64,000 nucleotides of DNA from JAUIAI01 sp041396685 (GCA_041396685.1 JAWKYD010000003.1:62001-126000); one strand, 5' to 3'. Positions 8,418-16,506 are shown, counted from the stretch's first letter. A program made the numbers and translations. The notes: generated by a model not told the origin, from the letters alone.

Positions 8418-9731
8418 CTAGGCGTCGCCGCGCAGCATCGCGTAATAGGTCGGCTTCAAGGCCAGTTCCTTCATCAGCCAGCTGATCCATAGTTCTTCGA
8501 GCGGCGCGATGATGCCCGGGAACGAGGGAACCAGGTTGTTGGCATAGTCGAACTCGATCAGCATCGCACGACCGATGCGGGTGATCATCGGGCACGAGGT
8601 GTAGCCGTAGTAATGAATCGTGCCCTCGCGTCCCTCGATGGACGCGATCAGATGGTTCTCGACCACCGGCACCTGCCATTTGACGCTGGCCGCGGTCTTG
8701 CCCTTGGGCACGCCTGCCACGTCGCCGACCGCAAAGATCTCGGGGTAGCGCAGATGCCGCAGTGTGGTCATGTCGACCTCGGCCCAGCCCTGATCGACCC
8801 ACTTGTCGGGCCACGACAGACCGGCATCACGGATCACGGCGGGGGCTCGCTGTGGCGGTATGACGTGCAGGTAGTCGTAGCCGAGTTCGCGTTCCCCCTC
8901 GGGCGTCTTGAACGTGGCGATGCGCCGGCCGGCATCGATCCGCACCAGAACGTGTCCGAGCCGGGGCTGGATGTCGCGGTCTTCGAACAGCATCCGCACT
9001 TTCTCGGCCACGATCGGCACGCCGAACAACGCGTTGGCGTGATTCGCGTAGTGGATCTCCATCCTGGCGCGATTGCCGCGCCGTCGCGCGATGTCGTCGA
9101 TCAGGAAGGTGTGCTTCAGCGGTGCGCCGGCACACTTCATCTCGGTTGCCGGCCGGGTGAACAGACCGATGCCACCGTGGTCGGCGAATCGGGACGCCGC
9201 CTGCCACGTCCGGGCGGCGTACTCGGGACCGGCGTACAGGGCTCCGAGCCCGTTCTGGCCCACCATGTCCAGCGAGAAGCCCTCGATCGCCCCGTGGTCG
9301 AGTTCCAGTCCGGCTGCGAGCACCAGGAAATCGTAGGCCAGCCGTTGGCCACCCGTCGTCGAAACGGTCTTCGCGACGGGATCGATCGCGGCGGCCGCTT
9401 CCTGAATCAAGGTCACGCCTTCCGGCAGCCAGTCGGTGGTCGCCGACACGACGTAGGACGCCGGCTTCAGGCCCGCCGCGACCAGGCTCAGGCCGGGCTG
9501 GTACAGGTGTTCACGGCGCGGGTCGACGACCGTGATCGTCGCGCCGTCGAGTCGTCGCCGCAGTCGGTTGGACAGCGCGGTGCCGGCGGCACCGGCACCG
9601 ATGATCACGATCCTGGCGGTCGTGCGAACGCGTTCGACGGGGGCCGCGGGCAGGGATCGAGGCGACAGAAGCGTCGCCCCGGTTGCGCCGATGGCTGCCA
9701 GGCTAAGGAAATGGCGTCGGTTCGCCTGCAC
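8418..9731 (-). CDS. sqr: Type II sulfide:quinone oxidoreductase with Tat-like signal
   Basis: A flavoprotein that would oxidise sulfide to sulfane sulfur and pass electrons to quinone. With the GTG start at 9731 (AGAGGGA ribosome site upstream) it is 437 residues. The N-terminus has twin arginines (RRHFLSL, R5-R6) followed by a hydrophobic stretch, indicating Tat export and a periplasmic enzyme. The FAD motif is GAGAAG at residues 45-50, with YQPG near 77-80. The two redox cysteines of type II (human SQOR-like) enzymes are present as KCAGAP (C200) and YTSCP (C380). The third cysteine of type I enzymes is absent, as expected for type II. It is followed by the small membrane protein gene and preceded by FNR-like sites, suggesting redox control. 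Confidence 0.88.
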   Translation of the reverse strand: MQANRRHFLSLAAIGATGATLLSPRSLPAAPVERVRTTARIVIIGAGAAGTALSNRLRRRLDGATITVVDPRREHLYQPGLSLVAAGLKPASYVVSATTDWLPEGVTLIQEAAAAIDPVAKTVSTTGGQRLAYDFLVLAAGLELDHGAIEGFSLDMVGQNGLGALYAGPEYAARTWQAASRFADHGGIGLFTRPATEMKCAGAPLKHTFLIDDIARRRGNRARMEIHYANHANALFGVPIVAEKVRMLFEDRDIQPRLGHVLVRIDAGRRIATFKTPEGERELGYDYLHVIPPQRAPAVIRDAGLSWPDKWVDQGWAEVDMTTLRHLRYPEIFAVGDVAGVPKGKTAASVKWQVPVVENHLIASIEGREGTIHYYGYTSCPMITRIGRAMLIEFDYANNLVPSFPGIIAPLEELWISWLMKELALKPTYYAMLRGDA

Positions 9732-9792
9732 GACGGTCCCTCTCGTGTGTGTCGGATCGCCACCCGCGAGGTGATGTTGCGGGGCTCGACAC

Positions 9793-9798
9793 ACACTA
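9793..9798 (-). promoter_or_regulatory. Candidate -10 element of the sqr promoter
   Basis: On the minus strand this reads TAGTGT, a weak match to TATAAT. It would place the transcript start near 9786-9788, about 41 bp from the centre of the FNR-like palindrome at 9822-9835. That is the spacing expected of a class II FNR/CRP-activated promoter that lacks a good -35. The leader would be about 55 nt. Confidence 0.35.
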
Positions 9799-9821
9799 TG
9801 GCCGACCATCGTGATGCGGGC

Positions 9822-9835
9822 TTGACGACGGTCAA
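9822..9835. promoter_or_regulatory. FNR/CRP-superfamily-like palindrome, proximal, upstream of sqr
   Basis: TTGAC-GACG-GTCAA is a perfect dyad with 5-bp arms and a 4-bp spacer. It matches the geometry of FNR/Anr/Dnr sites (TTGAT-N4-ATCAA) at 8 of 10 arm positions. It sits about 91 bp upstream of the sqr start codon and about 41 bp from the candidate transcript start. Confidence 0.5.
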
Positions 9836-9874
9836 GCGCGCGCAGCGATCACAGTCTTGCGTCGGCTGTCCGGA

Positions 9875-9888
9875 TTGATCTTGGTCAA
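9875..9888. promoter_or_regulatory. FNR/CRP-superfamily-like palindrome, distal, upstream of sqr
   Basis: TTGAT-CTTG-GTCAA matches the FNR consensus TTGAT-N4-ATCAA at 9 of 10 arm positions. Its centre lies 53 bp, close to five helical turns, from the centre of the proximal site, so regulators bound to both would face the same side of the DNA. Confidence 0.5.
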
Positions 9889-9953
9889 CGCTCGGCCGAC
9901 GCAGCGCCGGCACGCGCGGCCCGGCGCGGCCGCGTGTGCCGAGGTCGCCCGGG

Positions 9954-11312
9954 TCAGGATTCCGATGACAACGAATAGATGCGCAATTCGTCGTCCCGAA
10001 GCACCGGCACCAGCAGGCGCTGGCGCTTCGCGTCGTAGCCGATCTGCGCGGGCGAACGGATGCCGCTGGCCACGGTCTGCGTCTGTCCGTCCTTCACCTG
10101 ATAGACGGCATTGCCCGCCCAGCTGGTCACGAGCAGTGAGCCATCGGGCAGGCGCAGCAGTCCGTCGAGCTGGGCGGCCGGCATCTGCGCGAAGGGTTGG
10201 CGCTTGCCGTCCATCCCGAGTTTATAGACCTCGCGGGCACCCTTGCCGAAGGGAGTGACCAGCAAACCGCCCTCGTGCGCGAGCAGGCCATCGGGACGCT
10301 GCAGCGATTCGCCCTGGGCAACCGCCTTGGCGCCCGAATCCGTCAACCGGTAGACGGCGCCGTCCTGACCATCGGCTTTGCCGGTATCGGTGACGTACAG
10401 CGTTTTCCCGTCCGGTCCGACGGCCGGATAGTTCAGCATGGTGCTGCCATAGACGCGGATCTCGTGGACCGGCGCGCCGGATTCGCGGTCGAATGCCCGC
10501 ACGGTGTGCACGTCGGCCACGATCAGATAGCGGTCGGTCAGCAGCATGCCCTTCGGGCCGTTCAAGACAACCGAAGGATTGCCTTCGCCCGCTATCCAGT
10601 CGCGCTCCAGGATCGTGCCGTCGGGCGCCACACGTGAGATGAAGCCGTTGTCGTCGACGTCGGTGAGTCCGCCGTTGACGTTGGACACGAGATAGACGTC
10701 GCGACGCTCGTCCCAAACGACGGTCTCGGGAGATTTGAAGCTGCCCTTGCCGGTAGTGAGTACCGGTTGGTCGGCATCGGCCCGTCCGGCCGCTGTTTGG
10801 CGGACGTCGCTTGCACCGCCGTTGCGTTGCCCGCCATCGGCGGCCCGCGGCCCGGCACCAGCCTGCCGATCGGACGAGGGCTGGCGCCTGGTGGCGTCAT
10901 CGGCGCGGTCGTTGCGGCCTTCCTGCAACGCCTTGCGCTGCAGGCGAAATCCCTCCAACTCGGCCAGGCCGATGAAGCCATTGTGGTCGGTATCCGCGTC
11001 GTCCCAGCGGGCCAGCAGCCGGTTCAATCCTGCCGATCGCGCTTCCTCGCGGGTGATTCGCGCATCGGAGTCCTTGTCGATCTCGGCGAAGCCGGGTTCA
11101 GGGCCCATGCCCGGCAGGTCGATGCGGGGCGCATCGCCCGATGTTCGGCCCGGTTCGGCCGCCATGGCCAGACCCGCCGCCGATCCGGCAAGCAACAGGA
11201 ACACGAGGGCGCCGACGCGAAATCGATTCGCGTCGATACCGATGGCCGGCGTTGCCGCGCGCGGGTTGGCGTGGCGTTTGCCCCGGTTGGGGATCTGCGT
11301 TCTGTAGAGCAT
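9954..11312 (-). CDS. Exported EF-hand plus SMP-30/NHL-type beta-propeller protein
   Basis: A 452-residue protein from the ATG at 11312, chosen for its GGAGAA ribosome site. A membrane or signal segment lies at about residues 33-51 (VGALVFLLLAGSAAGLAMAA) behind a basic 32-residue leader. Two EF-hand loops follow: residues 79-90 (D79, D81, D83, I86, E90) and 107-118 (D107, D109, N111, I114, E118). A charged, low-complexity linker (about 125-185) leads to a propeller domain of the SMP-30/gluconolactonase-like type with repeated DG-G-LY/LLV-T strands (for example PDGKTLYVTDTGK, LPDGSLLVTSWAG). It probably binds calcium and acts outside the cytoplasm. No enzyme function can be assigned. It lies upstream of sqr on the same strand, 222 bp away. 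Confidence 0.75.
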   Translation of the reverse strand: MLYRTQIPNRGKRHANPRAATPAIGIDANRFRVGALVFLLLAGSAAGLAMAAEPGRTSGDAPRIDLPGMGPEPGFAEIDKDSDARITREEARSAGLNRLLARWDDADTDHNGFIGLAELEGFRLQRKALQEGRNDRADDATRRQPSSDRQAGAGPRAADGGQRNGGASDVRQTAAGRADADQPVLTTGKGSFKSPETVVWDERRDVYLVSNVNGGLTDVDDNGFISRVAPDGTILERDWIAGEGNPSVVLNGPKGMLLTDRYLIVADVHTVRAFDRESGAPVHEIRVYGSTMLNYPAVGPDGKTLYVTDTGKADGQDGAVYRLTDSGAKAVAQGESLQRPDGLLAHEGGLLVTPFGKGAREVYKLGMDGKRQPFAQMPAAQLDGLLRLPDGSLLVTSWAGNAVYQVKDGQTQTVASGIRSPAQIGYDAKRQRLLVPVLRDDELRIYSLSSES

Positions 11313-11852
11313 CGGTCTTCTCCGAAACATTCCGTTGCCGGCGTCATCCGCCGATGCGTGGACCATGGATGCGGGCGGCAACGGGCCGATCGGGCTTGCC
11401 TCGATCGGCATGGGTTACAGGAATCGCGTTCGGGGCAGGATCGATGCCCGGCCACCACAAACGGCCACGGCGCGTCGGCGACATTTACCGACAAACGAAT
11501 GGGCGGCTGTCGAGCGAACGTCGTGCCGATCGCCGGTTTGGTTCGCGCAGGCGGCAGGCCGGCCGGATTCCGAGGTGTCTGCACGGTCCCGAACGTGGGC
11601 GCTGGTATTCTTCGGGTTCGCTCCACGGCAGCCCGTCTGTTCGCGAACGGCCGGCCGGGTTCGTGCTTGGTCGGCGCTTGGAGCCGGGGCTGCAACACTG
11701 GGTCCGGTTCCCGCACCAGCGCAGTCCCGTTGGGGGCTCGGCACGGCCTGAACGCAATGCTTGTGTGGAACATGAGAAGACCAGCAGGTTTGGTGTGACC
11801 GGTCGCCGGATCGCGCCGCAACCTGTCCGAAAACCATTGGAGGAAACACCCG
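11313..11852. other. Intergenic region between divergent EF-hand protein and TRAP genes
   Basis: 540 bp with no supported gene. It must hold the promoters of both flanking genes. I found no convincing -35/-10 pair and no clear sigma-54 site. The only firm elements are the ribosome sites at its two ends (GGAGAA for the minus gene, TTGGAGGAAA for dctP). Confidence 0.5.
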
Positions 11853-12917
11853 ATGAAATCCCTAGCCCGTTTCGTGCTCCGCTCGAGCGCAATCGCTGTC
11901 GCCGCCAGCCTGACGCTTGGCAGCGTCGGCGCCTTGGCAGCCGAAGTCGACGGCCCGGCCGTCAACTGGAAGCTCTCCACCTGGGGCAAGCAGCGTGCGT
12001 TCACGGCCGGCATGGAAGAACTGGCCAAACAGCTCGACGAGAAGACCGGTGGCAAGTTCAAGATCAAGATCTTCTATGGCGAGGCGCTGTCCAAGGCCAA
12101 GGAGAACCTCGACGGCATCAAACTGGGCGCCTTCGAGATGGCCATGTTCTGCAACTTCTACCACCCCGGCAAGAACCCGGCGAACATGGTCTTCACCTTG
12201 CCTTTCCTGGACCTCGGTGACTTCCGCGTCTCGCGCGACGTGCGCAATGCCATCTACGAAATGCCGGCCTCTGTGAAGGAAATGGATCAGTGGGACGCCA
12301 TGCTCTACGTGTCCTCGCTGCTGCCGCAGTATGAGTTCATGGGCCGTGGCAAGGCACCCAAGTCTCCGGCCGATTTCAGTGGTCTGCGCGTGCGTGCGGG
12401 CGGCGGCGTCGGCAAGGCGATGGAGAAACTGGGCGCAACGCTCACGACCGTGCCGGCTACCGAGGTCTACACGGGCATGGAGCGCGGCACCATCGACGCG
12501 GCCTCGTTCCCCTACACCTATGCGCATGCCTCCTACAAGCTGCCGGAAGTCTCCAACTGGTTCACCGGCAACCTGTCGCCCGGCACCTCCGATTGCCCGG
12601 TCGTGATCGGCAAGAAGGCTTATGCCAAGCTGCCCGATCAGTACAAGAAGCTGCTGATGGACATGAAGCCGCGCATCGACGAAGTCCAGATCCAGGCCTA
12701 TGTCGATATCGACAAGAAGAACCTGCCGGCCTTCAAGAAGAAGCTCGAAGAGGTGCGCTTCACGAAGGAGCAGCTCGCCGAGTTCCAGAAGACGGCGGGC
12801 GAGCCGGTCTGGAACGAGTGGATCGCCGAGAACCAGGACAAGTTTGATGCCAAGGGTCTGGTGGCAGCGGTGCAGGCCGAGATCGCAAAGGCCAAACAGA
12901 AGTACAACCTCGAGTAA
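11853..12917 (+). CDS. dctP: TRAP transporter periplasmic substrate-binding protein
   Basis: A 354-residue solute receptor with a cleavable signal (core AIAVAASLTLGSVGALA, cut near residue 30). It has the DctP-fold features: an early strand WKLSTWG, a helix-rich middle, the arginine-bearing segment LRVRAGGGVGKAMEKLGA that holds carboxylates in this family, and PATEVYTGMERGTIDAA. A strong GGAGGAAA ribosome site lies 8 bp before ATG. The two membrane subunits follow, with a hairpin between. The ligand is probably an organic acid. The large distance from the C4-dicarboxylate prototypes prevents naming it. Confidence 0.93.
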   Translation: MKSLARFVLRSSAIAVAASLTLGSVGALAAEVDGPAVNWKLSTWGKQRAFTAGMEELAKQLDEKTGGKFKIKIFYGEALSKAKENLDGIKLGAFEMAMFCNFYHPGKNPANMVFTLPFLDLGDFRVSRDVRNAIYEMPASVKEMDQWDAMLYVSSLLPQYEFMGRGKAPKSPADFSGLRVRAGGGVGKAMEKLGATLTTVPATEVYTGMERGTIDAASFPYTYAHASYKLPEVSNWFTGNLSPGTSDCPVVIGKKAYAKLPDQYKKLLMDMKPRIDEVQIQAYVDIDKKNLPAFKKKLEEVRFTKEQLAEFQKTAGEPVWNEWIAENQDKFDAKGLVAAVQAEIAKAKQKYNLE

Positions 12918-12952
12918 GCCCTGCCGGCGGCCCGGTCGCGGCCGACCCACGG

Positions 12953-12984
12953 AGCCCGGCGCCCGATATGGGCCCGGGCTTTGT
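12953..12984 (+). terminator. Hairpin between dctP and dctQ (attenuating terminator)
   Basis: AGCCCGG-C-GCCC (12953-12964) pairs with GGGCCCGGGCT (12970-12980) around a GATAT loop with one bulged C, and TTGT follows. The U-run is short, so partial termination is likely. That would give more binding protein than permease, as commonly needed in TRAP operons. Confidence 0.6.
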
Positions 12985-13010
12985 CATGACTCTCACCGGT
13001 GTTCCCGACG

Positions 13011-13655
13011 ATGACCGCTTCCGCTTCTTCGCCGCCGATTCGTGATGCGTTCGGGCAATTGCTTGGCAGGCTCGACCGGTGGCTGTCGCCGCTGGAGACC
13101 GTGTTCAACTTCATTGCCGCGATCAGCATCCTGCTCCTGATGTTCCTGGGTGTCGCACAGATCGTCGGGCGCACCGTCTTCAATGCGCCGGTGTGGGGTT
13201 ACATCGATATCGTCGAGCTGTCGATGTCGATATTCGCGTTCATGGGCATCGCCTACTGCCAGCGCCTGGGCGGCCATGTGCGCATGGAGCTGGGCCTGCT
13301 CGCCCTGGGGCCGCGCTCGCGGCAGTTGGCCGAAGCGCTCGCCATCGCGGTCGGCCTGTTCGTGATCGCCGTGATGATCTACTACGGCTATGAGCACACG
13401 ATGCGGGCCTACACGTCCGGCGACTCGACCATCGATGCCGAGATTCTGGTGTGGCCCTCGAAGGCGCTCGTGCCGATCGCGTTCAGCCTGTTGTGGTTGC
13501 GGCTGCTGATCCATTTCTTCGGTCATCTGCGCCTGATGGTCATGCCCGACGCGGCGCCCGTGGGCGTCTACGTTCCCGAGACGATCGAGGAACAGGCTCG
13601 CAAAGAGGCTCTCGACAGCCAGACCAACCCGATGGCCGGAGGCCTGTCCGAATGA
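13011..13655 (+). CDS. dctQ: TRAP transporter small membrane subunit
   Basis: A 214-residue protein from the ATG at 13011 with four membrane segments (about residues 33-57, 68-90, 108-130, 148-168), the standard DctQ topology. The second segment region has the family's IVGRTVFNAPVWGYIDIVELSM pattern (partner-binding surface). An in-frame GTG 12 bp earlier is an alternative start, and neither has a strong ribosome site. Its stop overlaps the dctM start as ATGA, so the two membrane subunits are translated together, as expected for a fixed-ratio complex. Confidence 0.9.
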   Translation: MTASASSPPIRDAFGQLLGRLDRWLSPLETVFNFIAAISILLLMFLGVAQIVGRTVFNAPVWGYIDIVELSMSIFAFMGIAYCQRLGGHVRMELGLLALGPRSRQLAEALAIAVGLFVIAVMIYYGYEHTMRAYTSGDSTIDAEILVWPSKALVPIAFSLLWLRLLIHFFGHLRLMVMPDAAPVGVYVPETIEEQARKEALDSQTNPMAGGLSE

Positions 13656-14965
13656 GCGATCTGTCTCCCGATATCCAAGGCCTGATCGGCGTTGGCGCGC
13701 TGCTGGCGCTGGTGCTGATGGGCGTGCGCGTCTACATTGCGGCGGCCGCCGTCGGCCTGCTCGGCCTTGTCTCCATCATCGGCTGGGATGCCGGCGCCGG
13801 CATGATCGGCACGATCCCGCACTCGAAGTCCGTCTATTACGGGCTGTCGGTGCTGCCGATCTTCATCCTGATCGGTTTTCTGGCGTTTCACGCCGGCATC
13901 ACGCAAGACCTGTTCGATGCCGCGCGCAAGTGGCTCGGCTGGGTGCCCGGCGGCCTGGCGGTGGCCACCGTCTTCGCGGCGGCCGCGTTTGCGGCGGTGT
14001 CGGGAGCATCCACCGCGACCGCGGCGGTGTTCTCGCGCACCGCCATCCCCGACATGCTCAAGTACGGCTACAGCAAGCGCCTGGCCGGTGGTGTGGTGGC
14101 CGTCGGTGGCACGCTCGCGGCACTGATCCCGCCCAGCGCGATCCTGGTCGTGTACGCGATCATCGTCGAAGAATCGGTCGGCAAACTGCTGCTGGCCGGC
14201 TTCATCCCGGGCATCGTGTCGGCCATCGTCTATGCGGCGATCGTGGTCGTGATGTGCAAGCTCAAGCCCGAGCTGGGTCGGCCGATCGGCGGCTACACCT
14301 GGCGTGAGCGTTGGCGTTCACTGCCGGGCGCGGCGCCGGTGCTGATCGTGGTCATGATCATCTTCACCGCCATGTACATGGGCTGGGCCACGCCGACCGA
14401 GGCCGGCGCGCTGGGTGCCTTCGTCGTGTTCGTGATGGCGCTGCTGCGCGGCATGGGTGCTGGCAAGCTCAAGGATGCCTTGCTCGAGACGTCCAAGATG
14501 ACGGTGATGATTTTCTCGCTGATCTGGGGCGTGCTGTGTTTCGTGCGCTTCCTGGGCTTCACCGGCCTGCCCGAGGATTTCGCCAACTGGGTGGTCAGCC
14601 TGCCGTATCCGCCGATCGTGATCATGATCTGCATCCTGCTCGCCTATGCCGTGCTGGGCATGTTCATGGATGCCATCGGAATGTTGCTGCTGACGCTGCC
14701 GGTGGTCTATCCGGCCGTGATGGCGCTGGGCTATGACTCGATCTGGTTCGGCATCGTGGTGGTCAAGATGGCCGAGGTCTGTCTGATCACGCCGCCCATC
14801 GGGCTGAACTGCTTCGTGGTGTCGGCCGTGCGGCCCGACATACCCATCGGCACGGTGTTCCGCGGCGCGGCGCCATTTCTGATCGCCGACGTGATCACGC
14901 TGACCCTGTTCCTGGCGTTTCCCGGCATCATCACGTGGATCCCCGAGAACATGGGCGGATTCTGA
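13652..14965 (+). CDS. dctM: TRAP transporter large membrane subunit (ion-coupled permease)
   Basis: A 437-residue, strongly hydrophobic protein with about 12 membrane segments and the DctM signatures AAVSGASTATAAVFSR and GTLAALIPPSAILVVYAIIVEE. These two hairpin-containing regions form the sodium and substrate sites in the family. The conserved GMFMDAIGMLLLTLPVVYP stretch is near residue 330. The ATG at 13652 overlaps the dctQ stop. Together with dctP and dctQ it makes a complete secondary transporter that uses an ion gradient to import the solute captured in the periplasm. Confidence 0.94.
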   Translation: MSDLSPDIQGLIGVGALLALVLMGVRVYIAAAAVGLLGLVSIIGWDAGAGMIGTIPHSKSVYYGLSVLPIFILIGFLAFHAGITQDLFDAARKWLGWVPGGLAVATVFAAAAFAAVSGASTATAAVFSRTAIPDMLKYGYSKRLAGGVVAVGGTLAALIPPSAILVVYAIIVEESVGKLLLAGFIPGIVSAIVYAAIVVVMCKLKPELGRPIGGYTWRERWRSLPGAAPVLIVVMIIFTAMYMGWATPTEAGALGAFVVFVMALLRGMGAGKLKDALLETSKMTVMIFSLIWGVLCFVRFLGFTGLPEDFANWVVSLPYPPIVIMICILLAYAVLGMFMDAIGMLLLTLPVVYPAVMALGYDSIWFGIVVVKMAEVCLITPPIGLNCFVVSAVRPDIPIGTVFRGAAPFLIADVITLTLFLAFPGIITWIPENMGGF

Positions 14966-14981
14966 TCGGGAAATCCGCGCT

Positions 14982-15698
14982 TCAGCCCGGGGCCGCGACA
15001 TCGATCGTGAACCAGGCCCGGCCCGGCCGTCGCTCCACCCGGATGCGGTCGCCGGCAAGCCGGTAGGTCAGCTGGCAGTCTTGCCTCGGCTCTGACAGGA
15101 CGGCGGGGTTGAACACGGCCGCGTTCTCACCGCCGGTCCTGCGTACCGATTGAATCACCAGACCGGGGTGCCCTTCGCGATGGATGCGGCTGCCGATGGT
15201 CTGGGCGAACGAGTAGTCGGTGGGATGCAGTAAATCGGCGTGGGTGGCGCTCGCCGGGCGAAGATCGAGCAGGGCGCCACGGCACGTGACCAGGTAGACC
15301 TTCCGTTCGGCTATGACGGCCTCGTGCTGGAAGCCGGCATCGGCGATCAGTCCGTGATACCAGTGATGAACGGTCTCGTAGACCGTGGTCTCGACCGACT
15401 CGGAGCCGTACCAGACGCCGAACGAACCATCGGAGAACCGGCTCGACTGCCAATGCTTGAACGGCCATTCGATCGCGTTGAACCACGCGGCGTCCTCGAA
15501 CGGGCGGTCGATGATCGGCGCCCATGACCGATACGGCGGTGGCTTGACCTCGTCTTCCACGGTCTGGGCGAGTCGCCACCCGGCCGGGTCGTCGGTCAGG
15601 TCGTCGAACAAATCCTGCGACTGACGCAGCGACACGATGTTGCGGGCCATGTCCTGGGAAAGATCGGCCAGGGTGAGCCCGGCGAACAAGGTGTTCAT
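14982..15698 (-). CDS. RES-domain toxin (NAD+-degrading type)
   Basis: A 238-residue RES-family protein. Members of this family cleave or phosphorolyse NAD+ and arrest growth until neutralised by a partner antitoxin. The active-site pattern is visible: R87 in SSRFSDG, Y97 in GVWYGSE and E108 in TVYETVHHW. A fold-typical segment near the C-terminus contains VFNPAVL. It lies 22 bp after the Xre/MbcA-like antitoxin gene on the same strand, the usual antitoxin-first order. It converges on dctM with 16 bp between stops. Whether it is active cannot be told from sequence, but no key residue is missing. Confidence 0.85.
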   Translation of the reverse strand: MNTLFAGLTLADLSQDMARNIVSLRQSQDLFDDLTDDPAGWRLAQTVEDEVKPPPYRSWAPIIDRPFEDAAWFNAIEWPFKHWQSSRFSDGSFGVWYGSESVETTVYETVHHWYHGLIADAGFQHEAVIAERKVYLVTCRGALLDLRPASATHADLLHPTDYSFAQTIGSRIHREGHPGLVIQSVRRTGGENAAVFNPAVLSEPRQDCQLTYRLAGDRIRVERRPGRAWFTIDVAAPG

Positions 15699-15720
15699 GC
15701 GTGCCGACTCCCGGCCGGTG

Positions 15721-16194
15721 TCAGTGACCGCGCGCGCGGTCCAGGTAGGCGCGCACCATCAGCAGTCCCGCGAAGCCGCACTCCTTGATGACCTCGACCG
15801 GGCTCAGATTGTCGAAGGCGCGATTGCGCGTGCTCATCCAGCGGTAGGCCAGTTCCCGGTTCTGTGGAAAGAGCAGACGCAGGTTCTTGTGGATGCCCAA
15901 CAGGTGGCCCACGCGCTCGTACTGATCACGGCTGGTGCCGATGGCCTCGCCCTTGCGATAGCGCCCCAGCGCCGCGCGATTGCTGGCGGCGATGCCGAGC
16001 AGGGCGGCCTGGTCTTCGGTGTTCAGCTGCCAGTGATCGAGCAGCTTCATGACCATCTTGGCCAGGGCACCACGATCTTGTGAGGCCTTGACGGTGCGCT
16101 CGGGCGCGGCTGGCATATCGGGCTCCATATGGACCGTGATCGGAACGCGGCCGGCACGGATGTTTGTTGCAATAGCTGCGTTAGATGTTGCCAT
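15721..16194 (-). CDS. Xre/MbcA/ParS-type antitoxin of the RES toxin
   Basis: A 157-residue protein with a helix-turn-helix-like region (about residues 45-100, LNTEDQAALLGIAASNRAALGRYRKGE) and the C-terminal toxin-binding domain of the DUF2384/MbcA type (LAYRWMSTRNRAFDNLSPVEV; GLLMVRAYLDRARGH at the end). The antitoxin's tail is expected to plug the toxin's NAD site, and the protein usually represses its own operon. The ATG at 16194 gives an AT-richer first 15 codons than the rest of the gene. A later ATG (MPAAPERTV) would also leave both domains intact. Confidence 0.83.
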   Translation of the reverse strand: MATSNAAIATNIRAGRVPITVHMEPDMPAAPERTVKASQDRGALAKMVMKLLDHWQLNTEDQAALLGIAASNRAALGRYRKGEAIGTSRDQYERVGHLLGIHKNLRLLFPQNRELAYRWMSTRNRAFDNLSPVEVIKECGFAGLLMVRAYLDRARGH

Positions 16195-16198
16195 AGAA

Positions 16199-16244
16199 AC
16201 GTATCAGACGTCGCTTCGACCGCGACGGACGGTCGGTCATACGT
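16199..16244. promoter_or_regulatory. Candidate operator upstream of the RES-Xre operon
   Basis: ACGTAT (16199-16204) and ATACGT (16239-16244) form an inverted pair just before the antitoxin start, with further GACGTC/CGACGG half-repeats between. Such arrangements are typical of autorepressing Xre antitoxins, but the arms are only 6 bp. The rest of the 312-bp gap up to 16506 holds only a hairpin. Confidence 0.28.
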
Positions 16245-16335
16245 CGCGCCCACGGCGGGGCCCGCGCCCGACGAGATCACGGTCGGGTGGCGTTCTCGGG
16301 TCGAGATCGCGACCTCCCGCGGGGCCGTACGCGCT

Positions 16336-16361
16336 AGGGAGACGCCCAAACAAGCGTCTTC
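16336..16361. repeat. Hairpin sharing a 12-bp arm with the hairpin at 31941
   Basis: AGGGAGACGCCC at 16336-16347 recurs exactly at 31941-31952. In both places it pairs with a GCGTCT element after an 8-nt loop (here 16354-16361, with one G-U pair). It lies 145 bp before the acyl-CoA dehydrogenase gene and has no U-run. Confidence 0.6.
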
Positions 16362-16506
16362 GTCGTGCAGCCAGTTATCGCAAGACCTGGCCGTTCTTCG
16401 GCGGGCACGATGGTCGGGTGGCGTGGTCTGACGGCCTCGACTGAACAAAGATCGGAATTCGCGATCGTTGGCACTTCGGCGCGCTGCAAGCCCAGCGGAG
16501 ACGTAA

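Noticed and set aside
11700..11790. A sigma-54 promoter for the TRAP genes
   Set aside because: GGCAC and TGC elements occur but their spacing does not fit the -24/-12 pattern.
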